A stretch of 64,000 nt of DNA, taken from Lutraria lutraria (taxonomy: Eukaryota > Mollusca > Bivalvia > Venerida > Mactridae). The notes below the pieces were generated by a model. The model made no database searches and was not told where the DNA came from. It worked only from the letters and a program-made list of their open reading frames with translations. Positions 12,780 to 24,079 of this stretch are shown piece by piece. The stretch spans positions 27,329,912 through 27,393,911 of the forward strand of contig OZ026848.1 in the NCBI GenBank assembly GCA_964023205.1. Reading direction: 5' to 3'. Position numbers and translations under genes: made by a program. Every line of letters starts with the position of its first letter. The first letter of the stretch is position 1.

Positions 12780-12998
12780 ACCCGCCTCAGTGGTCGAGTG
12801 GTTAAAGGTTGCTGACTTCAAATCACTGTAATCTCTCACTGATAGAGGGTTGTGGGTTCGAGCCCTGCTACTGACCATGTCTCTTTATGGGATTCGATGT
12901 GAGTCTAGTACTGATTCTTCCCAGGAGCGATGCTTAGGTGAACTATCCACCTCATATGACTCTGTTGAAAAGGGGCGTAAAACTCGATATAAATAAAA
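12780..12998 (+). mobile_element. tRNA-derived SINE, family A
   Basis: The head is tRNA-like: box A TGGTCGAGTGG at about 12792 and box B GGTTCGAGCCC at about 12854, with the spacing of a long-variable-arm (Ser/Leu type) tRNA. A body with TAGTACTGATTCTTCCCAGG follows and ends with GGCGTAAAACTCGATATAAA. Other copies: 25786-26026 (+), 28379-28459 (+, head only), 44006-44165 (-), 55606-55850 (-). It is a SINE head, not a functional tRNA gene. Confidence 0.85.
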
Positions 12999-13002
12999 AG
13001 GG

Positions 13003-13225
13003 CCATGATCCAGTGGTTTGTGCGCTGGATTTGTAACCTGGCGATCTGGGTTCGATTTCCAGCTGCGGAAGGTCATACCCTTCTAGGAAAATTTGACAAT
13101 GATGTTGACCGTCCATCACATGTGGAGAAGTTGCCGGTTCCTTGTGGAAGGATTAGTTAGTGCTGGTTAGTGCCAAGAAAACTTGTAAGGTGAATCGGCC
13201 GCCATATATAAACCCAAATAAACCA
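13003..13225 (+). mobile_element. tRNA-derived SINE, family B
   Basis: It directly follows the family A SINE. The tRNA-like head has TGGTTTGTGCGCTGGA and a box B-like GGGTTCGATTTCC at about 13050. The body includes TCCATCACATGTGGAGAAG, TTAGTTAGTGCTGG and GGTGAATCGGCCGCCATATA. A diverged 3' fragment is at 3085-3215. Confidence 0.7.
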
Positions 13226-13798
13226 AGAATTGTATAAAATGCCTGTTTTGATGATTATGCTGGTTGTCTTTGTTGCATTTATTTATTTCATTGGATTCAT
13301 TCTGTACTCGAAGGTTGTAAAAGTGATTTATTTAAACTAGTCTTTGTTAACAGCCTTGTCATTGGTCAATTTCATGACCACATTAAGTAAACGACCAATC
13401 AGAGGCTCCGATTCAAGATTTGTCTCAGAATTAAATTTTTTTATCCTCTATGGCTTCGTAGTTGAATTCCCACTACAAATCATATATTCTGTATGTTTGT
13501 TTTTATAAAAATGATCATATTTTTGTCCACCCTATTGTGAAATATTGTTCAGTGTACGTTAAAAATGTTATTTAATGGTTGAAAATAAACATGTTTTTTT
13601 CTTTGAGACTTATAGTTTTGTTGTTATTTTAATTGGAACTTTAAAAGATATTTTTCAAAATTTTAAAGGTACAAATGTATAGTGTTATGGATGGCCTGGT
13701 TTGACTGTACGCTTTCTCTCCTTTGGGTGACTCTTAACCACATGTTTGACTGTACATGTATATTCAATTAGTTACCTCCAAGGAGACAACAGACATGT

Positions 13799-13968
13799 AC
13801 AGTCAAACACGTGTTAATGATCACCTTTGAATAAAGACCACCCTGTGTTTAAAGGCCATTCCTTTAAAAGACCATCATTGATTATTTAGAACAAAATGAC
13901 AAGAACACCTGTCAATAAAGGCCACGTATCTTTCTCAGAGATGGCCTTTGTTCTCAGGATTGACTGTA
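13799..13968. mobile_element. MITE family 1, near full-length copy
   Basis: It starts TACAGTCAAACACGTGTTAA and ends TCTCAGGATTGACTGTATA. The core GATTATTTAGAACAAAATGA is identical to that at 12417-12597. Upstream, 13697-13757 holds two loose ends of the same family (TTTGACTGTAC). Confidence 0.8.
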
Positions 13969-14290
13969 TAATGAAAGCTTGTGAATAAATATCACTCACT
14001 GAGTGCTTGTAAGTTGTGTTCAAGCATCAAATAGTTTGAATGAACATTGGGTTTATCACAATGAACGAGACTTAATTAGCTTGGATAATTTAGTCTATAA
14101 TTTTATCCCTACGTCACAACTCGTTCAAAGCATACACCAAAATTTGGTTGAGAGTTATAAATAATCCGCTTACCCGTGTACGGGATTTCAACTGAACAGA
14201 AAAAAGTAGTCAAACCGGATTTTGTTTGTAATTAACACTGGGGGTCGTGATTAAAGTTTGCACGAGAAATTCGTGCGAGGCGTTGTTTCA

Positions 14291-14377
14291 ATGTGTACCG
14301 AAACGCAAAGCGACGGATTTGTAGATGTAATGTCGGAAAAGAAGGATGTGTTTGACGAAAGTAGAAGTTTTTGGTAG
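14291..14377 (+). other. Short CpG-richer ORF, possible first exon or chance frame
   Basis: A 28-codon frame starts at the ATG at 14291 and stops at TAG 14375-14377; it begins MCTETQSDGF. It sits in a local patch richer in CpG than its surroundings (about 14220-14420), just after a perfect 6 bp hairpin, GCACGA/TCGTGC, at about 14259-14275. A donor-like AAAGTAGAAG crosses the frame at 14358-14367. No homology is recognised. Confidence 0.15.
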
Positions 14378-14449
14378 AGGCCTACTCCCCTATGGATGGA
14401 CTCGAAGGACTGAAGTGTCTAATAGGACGTACAAGTAACAAATTAAATG

Positions 14450-15283
14450 TATTTTTTTAAAATATTTCTGAGATTATTTACGTTATTAATACCACATGAT
14501 TATCGAAACTGGATAAACCGGCATCCGCGTAGTATTTTTCCTGAACTCGTACTGTGGGTTATTTTAAAATAATAAGTGTGAAATAATTTCGCCAATCACT
14601 TATTACTGGTGCAGAAATAAGCTACAATGCCAATATTTGAGAATTTGTTTACAAATAAAACCATTAAAATGCAATACGCTTATGAAATTAATTACCCTAA
14701 GATAACGTGGTGTTTGATCGGGTGGGGTGACACAATCTTTGCTGTTCTGTTTTCAAGCGTATTTTTACGATGATAAAGAATCAAATGGTATTCATTCGAG
14801 ATAAAAAAATAAAAGTTCTTATTTGTTCAGTCTTTTAAACCAACGATAAAACTGAAGGCGAAAGAACGGATTTTAATCAAATGAATGAAAAAAAGTATCA
14901 AATCGAGTCACCACGGTGGCTGTCCCAAAATAGCGTATATTTGTGAGGTGTCATAGTTCGGAAGTCTGTATTATTTTCATAAGTCTAGTCTTGGACATTT
15001 TTGCTAGTTAATAACAAAACCATTTTGTATTTGAAACAAGATGAAGGCATATTAAATGATTAAAATTATTTACTGTAGAAATTCCGTATGTATTAAATTA
15101 ATGTTCTAATATTTTAAACACATTTAGATGAAACGAAATTATAGTGTGTGACACCCGTGAGTAAGAAAACACGTGCTGCATAATAATTGGAAATGATTTA
15201 TTTAATCCGCGTTTTGCTCAACCGCTAAAATCTTTTTTTTTTTAATTATATACCCCCTTTCTTTTGTGCCCCTTTCGATGAAA
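14450..15283. other. AT-rich intergenic DNA, nothing recognised
   Basis: No open frame with protein-like composition, no tRNA-like boxes and no clear repeat were seen between the CpG-richer patch and the dispersed repeat that starts at 15284. Confidence 0.5.
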
Positions 15284-15580
15284 ATGGGGTATATTGCTTT
15301 GTACATGTCGGTTGGTAGGTCGGTCCGTTCGTAACCAAAGTTGTCCGGGCAATAACTAGAGAACCATTTGGCCTAAGCCCCTCAGATTTGTTTTGGAGGT
15401 TGGTCATCACATGCATATGACCCCTAATGATTTTGAGGTCAGAGGTCAATGTCTTACTATTCAATTGGCATCCGTATTGTTTCACTAAAAAGAATATCAC
15501 GTGTGCATGTTTTCGGGTACACTGAAACACATGGGTTTGTGTTTTAAATCTTAGTTCTCTGTGTAAGATTTGTACTTGTG
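15284..15580 (+). repeat. Dispersed GAGGTCAGAGGTCA-type repeat
   Basis: Copy of the repeat at 5158-5366. It shares TATTGCTTTG, CAATAACTAGAGAACC, TTGGCCTAAGCCCCTCAG and GAGGTCAGAGGTCA. The 114-codon minus-strand ORF at 15246-15590 covers the repeat and is not a gene. Confidence 0.75.
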
Positions 15581-15601
15581 TCATAGACATATCTTAGCAG
15601 A

Positions 15602-15766
15602 TATGAACAAAAGCCACCCCTGGAAATGACAAAATGTGGCCTTATTGGCAGGTGGTCTTAATTCGGAGGTCATTTTGTTCTGAATAATGACGATCTATAA
15701 AAGAATGTCCTGTTTTGACAGGTTGGTCTTATTCGGGGGTGGCCGCTGACACAGGTTTGATTGTAT
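15602..15766. mobile_element. MITE family 1, diverged copy
   Basis: It contains AAATGTGGCCTTATTGGCAG, GGTCATTTTGTTCTGAATAA and GGTGGCCGCTGACACAGG, and ends GTTTGATTGTATA. The left terminus is eroded. Confidence 0.6.
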
Positions 15767-16204
15767 ATTTGTTTTTTTTAAACTTAAACATTTTGGTACC
15801 CTTTGTTTGTAAATAAAGTAATTTATAGTTATAATTTATTGTTCGAAGGATAAAACAGTAATTGATAAAGACAAATGTGTGAATTATTTACCATCAGCAA
15901 TATTTTGAGTTTAAAACTACTTGGCAGAGGTATGTCAGTTAAACAGGCCCCTGTTAACCATTATTTTGCAATTATTATTTTTTCTGTTGAAAATCGCGTG
16001 AATATGATCTTAAATCTCAGCATTTTAATGCTTCTACTCGTATTTCGCAAGTTGGATGAAATGTAACTAGGCCATGATCGATTCAAAACTTATTTAAAAG
16101 CGAATTCCTAGGTACCTGAATGGTTATAATGAATACACACACTTCTCTGTATCCCTAGCAACAAAATGAAAAGGGTTTATACATTGCGAAATAAATACTT
16201 CAAT

Positions 16205-16465
16205 ATATTCGACAGTTATGGTTATTTCAGAGCCGCCAAAGAGAGAGAGAGAGACAGAGGGGGGGGGGGGGGGGGGGTAATGTACAGGAGATCCGGGCAT
16301 TTATATCACTTGTCATATCGAATAGTTTTTCCTGTTTTTTTTATCGTGCCCTGTGTAAATCACAGAATCACACCTCATCCGTTTCCTTTGATTTTCTTAG
16401 CACAGTACTTGGCTCGGTATTTGTGATTGGGACACTGAAAAGGCGTCCCTGAAATATTGAATGGT
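16205..16465 (-). mobile_element. SINE family D copy with microsatellite, reverse orientation
   Basis: It shares GTTATGGTTATTTCAGAGCC, ATCCGGGCATTTATATCAC and CAGTACTTGGCTCGGTATTT with the copy at 8612-8840. A GA-rich stretch followed by a run of about 19 Gs (near 16259-16277) has expanded inside it. The ORF at 16166-16426 crosses this microsatellite and is an artefact. Confidence 0.65.
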
Positions 16466-16479
16466 GGTGCCTAAACCTA

Positions 16480-17043
16480 AGGTTGTACACACCAGTCAAC
16501 GGGAACCAGTTTAAGTGGTGCCTAGTCTGGAGTTCCTTCCCCTTACACTATGTTGTCGGGTCAGGCAAAGCGCAATAATGGCGGCGTCCTCTGTACATTC
16601 TAAAGTATGGGTATTTTCTTATATCAAGTGATCAAGTGCTTGTGAGGGTTGGTAATGAATCCTATTTATATAAGATGTATCATAGATGTCCATTTTTAGA
16701 TGATCACAAAATATTTTTTTGAAACTATAAAGACTCACGTCCGAAATTACTTCATGAAAATATGTATTATCAACAAATAAGAATGATCATTAAAATATCT
16801 CACCGCTGTTACAATATTAGTACATAGAGAATTAAAATTTGGCAAAACATCACAAATGGTCAGTCAAGATAAGAATATTCCGTTGCCTGTGCATTACCAC
16901 TGAAGACCGCCATTATTGAGCTTTGCCTGACGTAATGTAGAGCACGTCCGGGGACCAGACCAGGTGGTGCCGAGAATTGAACCAACGACCTTTGGTTTAG
17001 TAGTCCAGCACGTTATCACTCGACCACCGATTAGTCCTGGTTT
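16480..17043. repeat. Inverted pair of SINE-like segments
   Basis: Bases about 16560-16591 (GTCAGGCAAAGCGCAATAAT, then GGCGGC) are the near reverse complement of about 16903-16935. On the minus strand, 17043-16897 has a tRNA-like head: box A-like TGGTCGAGTGATAACGTG and box B-like GGTTCAATTCTC. The 305 bp in between looks unique and AT-rich. Confidence 0.55.
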
Positions 17044-17103
17044 TATCAAAGTTGGTACAATATTTTTGGGGGGTTGACGGCAACATCTGACTATTAACGT
17101 CAG

Positions 17104-17447
17104 TGACGTCATGGTTCACCAGATAAGAATGATAAGATAGACGACATTCGCATCTGTATCCATGGAGTGAAAGGTGTTAGGTACGGAACGTCAAATAACT
17201 TATCGCGCGATCTGTTAAATTTATACGAGGAAAGAACAAATTTTGTGTCTATGTCAAATTATTATTGTATTTTCATGTTACCAAATAATTTTGTATTATC
17301 AAATACCGAAAAATTATTATCATTTTTTAATAACAGCGCGTATCATTGTCTATTAGCTTATGATAAAATCTCGCGTGACGTTATTTGACGTTGTGTTACC
17401 AACGTCATTCATTTCCTGGATACAAAGTTTACAGACGTCATTGACGA
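17104..17447 (+). promoter_or_regulatory. Cluster of CRE-like TGACGT sites upstream of the 17484 ORF
   Basis: A perfect palindromic CRE, TGACGTCA, lies at 17104-17111. A tight group follows: TGACGTT at 17376-17382, TGACGTTG at 17386-17393, AACGTCA at 17401-17407, GACGTCA at 17434-17440 and TGACGA at 17442. The last is about 36 bp before the ATG. CRE/ATF sites are classically promoter-proximal; promoter function here is inferred. Confidence 0.4.
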
Positions 17448-17483
17448 CGGTCGATAACTACGCAATAATACAACTCTAATTCG

Positions 17484-18014
17484 ATGACATCGATTTTTAG
17501 AACTGTGTTTAGATGTTGTCTATCCAACAGAAATAGAATAGTACCACACCTGAATATACAACAAAAGGACACTGCTGATGAAATAGCCGACATCTTTCAC
17601 TTCATCCTTCCAACTGAGTATTATGAAATGTTCAAACAGATTAAACCAGAGGACGAGTTTCTTTCTGTAAGTCAGTATATGTTCTTATACAGGTTTTCAA
17701 GATCCGTGGAACAACTGAACGCTCCAGGCCCAGAATATGAAAGAGCTACTCATTTCTTCCATGATGGAAATGTTAAATATCAGTTCAAAGGCTGGGTACC
17801 ATCTAAGGATATCGTAAAAGATGAAGTCAATAATATCATTCAACGTCTCCATAAGGCATGTTCTTCTAAAGTACACGCTGGTACCCCAACTGGGAGGTTT
17901 GTTGAAAATTACAGAGGCATGGTCCAGAGCCGCCATTCTGCCGGAAGCAGCGCTAACCACGTGTCGCCGTCTGTGAATCACGAAGTTTATCACCATGACT
18001 CGCAAAATGTTTGA
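17484..18014 (+). CDS. Intronless ORF of 176 codons, unknown protein
   Basis: A continuous frame runs from ATG 17484 to a TGA at 18012-18014. It is the longest frame in the window with ordinary protein composition that is not transposon-like or part of a recognised gene. The protein starts MTSIFRTVFRCCLSNRNR (basic, with paired Cys). A central part follows with ADIFHFILPTEYYEMF and QFKGWVPSKDIVKDEV, then a His/Ser-rich tail. No signal peptide or membrane helix is obvious and I recognise no domain. Before the ATG lies a cluster of CRE-like sites; after the stop codon, an AATAAATAAA run near 18330 could serve polyadenylation. It could be a lineage-specific gene, a retrocopy, or the last exon of a spliced gene: TTTTTAG just after the ATG resembles a splice acceptor. 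The 102-codon minus-strand ORF inside is a shadow. Confidence 0.5.
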   Translation: MTSIFRTVFRCCLSNRNRIVPHLNIQQKDTADEIADIFHFILPTEYYEMFKQIKPEDEFLSVSQYMFLYRFSRSVEQLNAPGPEYERATHFFHDGNVKYQFKGWVPSKDIVKDEVNNIIQRLHKACSSKVHAGTPTGRFVENYRGMVQSRHSAGSSANHVSPSVNHEVYHHDSQNV

Positions 18015-18473
18015 TTCCTAGACAGAATTAACGAGAACCAAGCCAAGACAAGTGGACGATTCTTACAAGTCGTCGTACCGGGTCACGTGCATATTTTATC
18101 TATTCAACACAAGAGATTTGAAACAGTTGAAGAATAAGAAAAAACTCTCATCACTGTTTTAACTGATGAGCGAAACAGATCATTGGAACTTTTACGACAT
18201 AATTGCTTGTATATAAAGTGGAAAGTAACTGAACCACTCGTATCTATTGACTTTCTATATAGAAGTTGACTGACAATATAATCAGCCTTTAGCGGAATTT
18301 TCTAATTAATTAATTTACATGTATATAATAAATAAACTTTAATCCGATAGTTTTGGTTTGTTTTAAAACTATTCAAAATAAGAGTAGCGTAGTGATAGTA
18401 TAATGTAGGTCGCTTTCAACAGACTTGCAGTTGGGTTAATATTTGGCGATGAGGTTGGGTGTTAGGGATACTT

Positions 18474-18616
18474 GGATCAATGCCTGGTGTGAACCACGAA
18501 TTTTTCTCGTTCCTAATTTACTTTAATAGGGACATAAATGCCCAGTTCTCCTCTACCTTCTCTCCCGTCTCTCTGGGACGACTCTGAAAAGATTATATTT
18601 GTCAAATAGACCGTTA
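18474..18616 (+). mobile_element. SINE family D, 3' part
   Basis: It contains GGACATAAATGCCCAGTTCT and GGGACGACTCTGAAAAGATT, and ends AGACCGTTAAACAACAG, like the tail of the copy at 59117-59394. The tRNA-like head is absent or eroded. Confidence 0.6.
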
Positions 18617-18726
18617 AACAACAGATAAACATTGTTTGAATTCAAATACAAATGTAATTCCAGAAACACTTTTTGTGACTGAATTGTCGTTTCAGTGTGA
18701 ATATAAAAAATGGAGATCTATACAAA

Positions 18727-18876
18727 TGTATAACCTGTGTAAGCGGCCACCTCCGAATAGAGGCTATTCTTTTTAAAACCGTGTTTATTTAGAACATGAT
18801 GACCATCGAATAAAGGCCACCTGTCAATCAAAGGCCACATTCGTCTCTCTTTGTTGGCAGGTTTGATCGTACATAT
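18727..18876. mobile_element. MITE family 1 copy
   Basis: It starts ATGTATAACCTGTGTAAGCG. Inside are GGCCACCTCCGAATAGAGGC and AAGGCCACCTGTCAATCAAA; the end is GGCAGGTTTGATCGTACA. Eroded but recognisable termini. Confidence 0.65.
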
Positions 18877-19418
18877 GTTTTAGTTGACTATTTTTAAGGT
18901 ACATGTACGTAGTATTTTATGACTAAATGAAGATTCAAACCATAACATACATATTATGGAAAGCCTTGACTGTCTTATACATACAAAATGAACACTGTTG
19001 TCTCCAAATAGCAATAATCAGCATGATGTAATGTCTTGTTGACTCCATATTAGATGGTTTGATATAAAATATTGATAAATGCACATCGTATAATGACAGA
19101 CCGACTTAATACACATGTATGTACATGTATATAGATACATCGGCATGCTATAATACATTGACAAAGTGGCTTAATGTATTGGTATTTGGACACAACAACG
19201 TTCATTGTGTACGTATAAGACCATACGATCACCCCAAAATATGAATATTTTCCGCTAGATTACACGGACTTACTGATCAAATGATGACCTGAGGGTCTAA
19301 CTAGGATCTTCTCGCAAAGTTCGAGCACTTTATCTTATTTTAGTTGTTTGTACTGGGCTGTAATGCTCAAGATAATTAAAGGACTATTTAAATGTTTGCA
19401 AGTAAGAACTCCAGCTTT

Positions 19419-21297
19419 CTAGTATATCAAAGTACTATTTAGATGTTTGTAATGGAGTAAATAAATGACTAGTATATCAAAGTACTATTTAGATGTTTGT
19501 AATGGAGTAAATAAATGACTAGTATATTAAAGTAATGAACTACATGTACATAATAGTAATCTAACTAGTATATCTAAGGACTGTAACTGATGGTAATGGA
19601 CTATATATAATTCTAGTATATCTAAGGACTGTAAGTGATGGTAATGGACTATGCATGTATATGATATTCTAGTATATCTAAGGACTGTAAGTGATGGTAA
19701 TGGACTATATATAATTCTAGTATATCTAAGGACTGTAAGTGATGGTAATGGACTATACATGTATATGATATTCTAGTATATCTAAGGACTTTAAGTGATG
19801 GTAACGGACTATATATGATATTCTAGTACATCTAAGGACTTTAAGTGATGGTAATGGACTATATATGATATTCTAGTATATCTAAGGACTGTAAATGATG
19901 GTAATGGACTATATATGATATTCTAGTATATCTAAGGACTTTAAGTGATGGTAATGGACTATATATAATTCTAGTATATCTAAGGACTGTAAATGATGGT
20001 AATGGACTATATATAACATTCTAGTATATCTAAGGACTGTAAGTGATGGTAATGGACTATATATAATTCTAGTATATCTAAGGACTGTAAGTGATGGTAA
20101 TGGACTATATATAACATTCTAGTATATCTAAGGACTGTAAGTGATGGTAATGGACTATATATAATTCTAGTATATCTAAGGACTGTAAGTGATGGTAATA
20201 AACTATATATAACATTCTAGTATATCTAAGGACTGTAAGTGTTGGTAATGGACTATATATAATATTCTGGTATATCTAAGGACTGTAAATGATGGTGATA
20301 GACTATACATGATATTATATTATATCTAAGGACTGTAAGTGTTGGTAATGTACTATATATAATATTCTAGTATATATAAGGACTGTTTTATGTGTTGATG
20401 ATAGACTATATATATATAATATTATATTATATCTAAGGACTGTCTTAAGTGTTGGTAATGGACTACATTGTATATATAATATTCTAGTATATCTAAGGAC
20501 TGTATTAAGTGTTGGTGATGGACTATATATAATATTCTAGTATATCTAAGGACTATATTAAGTGTTGGTGATGGACTATATATAATATTCTAGTATATCT
20601 AAGGACTGTATTAAGTGTTGGTGATGGACTATATATAATATTCTAGTATATCTAAGGACTGTATTAGGTGTTGGTGATGGACTATATATAATATTCTAGT
20701 ATATCTAAGGACTGTATTAGGTGTTGGTAATGGACTATATATAATATTCTAGTATATCTAAGGACTATATTAAGTGTTGGTGATGGACTATATATAATAT
20801 TCTAGTATATCTAAGGACTATATTAAGTGTTGGTGATGGACTATATATAATATTCTAGTATATCTAAGGACTGTCTTAAGTGTTGGTAATGGACTATATA
20901 TAATATTCTAGTATATCTAAGGACTGTATTAAGTGTTGGTGATGGACTATATATAATATTCTAGTATATCTAAGGACTGTATTAAGTGTTGGTAATGGAC
21001 TATATATAATATTCTAGTATATCTAAGGACTGTATTAAGTGTTGGTAATGGACTATATATAATATTCTAGTATATCTAAGGACTGTATTAAGTGTTGGTG
21101 ATGGACTATATATAATATTCTAGTATATCTAAGGACTGTATTAAGTGTTGGTAATGGACTATATATAATATTCTAGTATATCTAAGGACTGTATTAAGTG
21201 TTGGTGATGGACTATATATAATATTCTAGTATATCTAAGGACTGTATTAAGTGTTGGTGATGGACTATATATAATATTCTAGTATATCTAAGGACTA
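19419..21297 (+). repeat. Minisatellite, 48-53 bp unit (CTAGTATATCTAAGGACT)
   Basis: About 38 head-to-tail units, each with CTAGTATATCTAAGGACT, a middle such as GTGTTGGTGATGGAC or GTGATGGTAATGGAC, and TATATATAAT. The array is graded. Its first two units are diverged (TATCAAAGTACTATTT, about 50 bp). Then come about 48 bp units, and from about 20380 nearly identical 53 bp units holding CTGTATTAAGTGTTGG. It ends abruptly in CTAAGGACTAG. The minus-strand ORF at 19527-19760 is a repeat artefact. Confidence 0.95.
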
Positions 21298-21843
21298 GTT
21301 TTTGATTGAAGTCTGTGGACTACTGTTTCATGTGATAGCAATGTACTATAATGTTTTGTATTTATAATGACTGTTCTTTTTATTTCGTGGAACTTTATTT
21401 CGTTTGAAAGTTGTCCGTCATATAAATCTTTGAACTTTGTCCTTAAGCATTGACATAACATGATCGTTGCGATAATAATTATGTAGTAATCTAGAAGATT
21501 TTCCTGTGATACAATGCCATCTTCTCTATTTTCTATTTTTAGTTAGCATCCATGTTATCCATACTACATCTAAACTGATTTCTATTAAATAACCTTGAAG
21601 TTCGTGATCTTTCGTAGAAACCACTACAATGGTCAGAAATATTTTTGAAAACCTCGGCCTTGTGTAACAACCTGTGACACCGGAAACTTACTGGTTTTGA
21701 GAATCTGTGATGCGGGTTCTGTCGGGTCCATTTCTGTAAGATGGGTGAAAAGTCGTATTCATTCGGCAAAGTCCCTCGTGGATGTATACTTGACTGATGC
21801 TTCCCTAAATCCGACGAATAACCTAATATTCATACGAAAGTCA

Positions 21844-24076
21844 CCAAAGTCCTCGGGACTATTTATCACCCTGGGACCTAGGTAACTTACATACGAACAA
21901 ATCAGGCGTAAAACTCACTTCAGCTCGAGTTGATATTGACTTTTTCGAAGATAAATGCTGATAATCCTTTATCCTTTAGAGATTATTAATTTAATTCTAA
22001 CCGTGAATAGAGAAGGAAATAGTTCTGGTTGATTTTCGTTCAGTACACAGATAAATTTCCGAAGCCCTCGGGATTTAAGATCACCCTGGGACCCAGGAAA
22101 CTTACATGTGCATCTGTTCGTTTTTCATGAAGAATGAGTATTTTCGGCCATCTTGGAAACTTACTCACAATTTTAACAAACTTGCGGGGGACAATCAATC
22201 GTATACATGACATGCACTTACCTTCGATGTAAGTCTTCGTTGCTACTCTTCATTTGAAAGACAATTTGTTTGTAAATATCCGCGGCAGATAACTCTCAAC
22301 TGTTGCGTTGAATTACTTAACATTACACAAATAAGTTTCAAAAGCCCTCGGGAATTGATTTCTGACCCTGGGACCCAGGAAACTTACATGTGAAAAGTTA
22401 AGAATATGAAAAGATCTGTTCTGTTCTATTTCGCGCTTTGGTGATGCATCCTGACGTCCGTTAAGGCTACTCTTCGTTGCAGAGATAGAAATAGTTGTAA
22501 AATACTTAAAAAGCGCTTCGGCTCTTTCGATTTGGCGAACTAAAACAGAATACAGATAAGTTTCAAAAGCCCTCGGGAATTGATTTCTGACCCTGGGACC
22601 CAGGAAACTTACATGTGAAAAGTTAAGAATATGAAAAGATCTGTTCTGTTCTATTTCGCGCTTTGGTGATGCATCCTGACGTCCGTTAAGGCTACTCTTC
22701 GTTGCAGAGATAGAAATAGTTGTAAAATACTTAAAAAGCGCTTCGGCTCTTTCGATTTGGCGAACTAAAACAGAATACAGATAAGTTTCAAAAGCCCTCG
22801 GGAATTGATTTCTGACCCTGGGACCCAGGAAACTTACATGTGAAAAGTTAAGAATATGAAAAGATCTGTTCTGTTCTATTTCGCGCTTTGGTGATGTATC
22901 CTGACGTCCGTTAAGGCTACTCTTCGTTGCAGAGATAGAAATAGTTGTAAAATACTTAAAAAGCGCTTCGGCTCTTTCGATTTGGCGAACTAAAACAGAA
23001 TACAGATAAGTTTCAAAAGCCCTCGGTATGAATTCACCCGGGACCCAGGAAACTTACATGCGAACTGTTAGAAAATACTTATCTCGCAACTCCCTGGCAA
23101 CAATTCTTGTTTGACCCTTAGAAGGTCAATTGTAGCCTAACATACTTCTTCTGTTCAAAATATACATTGAAATTTCGCAATTTTATACAAAAAGAACACA
23201 GATAAGTTCCACAAGCCCTCGGGAATTAACAGTCACCCCGGGACCCAGGAAACTTACATGTGTACAGTTGAATCAGATAATTAATCATCTCGGAACACAG
23301 CATCTCCATGGTAACTCGTCCTGCTACTCTTCAGTAAGGAGGCTGAAACGCGACACTCTTCTTTCTGGAGGAAGTTTATTATTTTATTAAATTTGACGAA
23401 TTACACATAAACAGAACACAGATAAGTTTCAAAAGCCCTCGGTAATAAATATCACCCTGGGACCCAGGAAACTTACACGTGTTGCTGTCTTCGAATCCTT
23501 ATTCCAGATATATTTTTAACTGTTAAAAAAAAAGAATTTAGCCAAATTCAATTTGTATTTTCGTTCATTTTAAAATTCGAAGTGTTTAGAATCTTCGTTC
23601 GAAAGTTACAGAAGACCGCGGGACAAGTAAACTCCCCGGGACCCCAGTAACTTACAGACGACTTTTTCACTGTCCCTTAATCTTAAAATACTTACTTGTT
23701 AAAAATCCAAGTTTAGGCAAAATGTTTTTAGTATAATTTAGTTTATTTGTTTCACTCAATATAAAAGTTGTGAATGCCCTCGGTATTAAACAAAACCTGG
23801 GACCCTCGCAACTTACATATTGAATGAAATTATGATAAATATATGCAAGTTAGTAAAATCCATTTACATCCTTGAAGAATCTGAACTCCGAAGTCTTCAC
23901 TGGTCAGACAATACTGGGTGAATGATGACATTTGTGTTTTACCGATCCGTTTTATATCAGTGGTGTACCCCAATTCTACAACTTCCTGGGACCCTAATTC
24001 GCAGATACAATCATCTACGGAAGTTGTAAACGATATTGCACAATTGAAGCGACCCCTAGGGGCTGGGACCTGTCAC
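21844..24076. repeat. Tandem array with conserved ~45 bp core and drifting ~170 bp spacers
   Basis: Cores lie at about 21844, 22050, 22331, 22555, 22779, 23004, 23200, 23420, 23602 and 23765, with weaker ones near 23965 and 24050. The consensus is GCCCTCGG, a variable 8-14 bases, CACCCTGGGACCCAGG, then AAACTTACATGTG; many are preceded by ACACAGATAAGTTTC. CCTGGG-A-CCCAGG is an inverted repeat. Copies from 22331 to 23004 form three near-identical 224 bp units. Other spacers have drifted strongly, though GCTACTCTTC recurs in several. No frame is kept, so the core is not coding. On the minus strand ACTTAC reads GTAAGT. Confidence 0.85.
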
Positions 24077-24079
24077 TAA

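Noticed and set aside
12780..12870. tRNA gene (Ser/Leu-like)
   Set aside because: Box A and box B are present, but the arms do not all pair, and the same head begins a repeated SINE body at several sites.
21539..21769. 76-codon minus-strand ORF near the core array
   Set aside because: Frame not conserved in neighbouring related repeat segments, and no family recognised.
21844..24076. CRISPR-like reading of the regularly spaced conserved core
   Set aside because: The genome is clearly animal, spacers are about 170 bp and include near-identical copies, and there are no cas genes.
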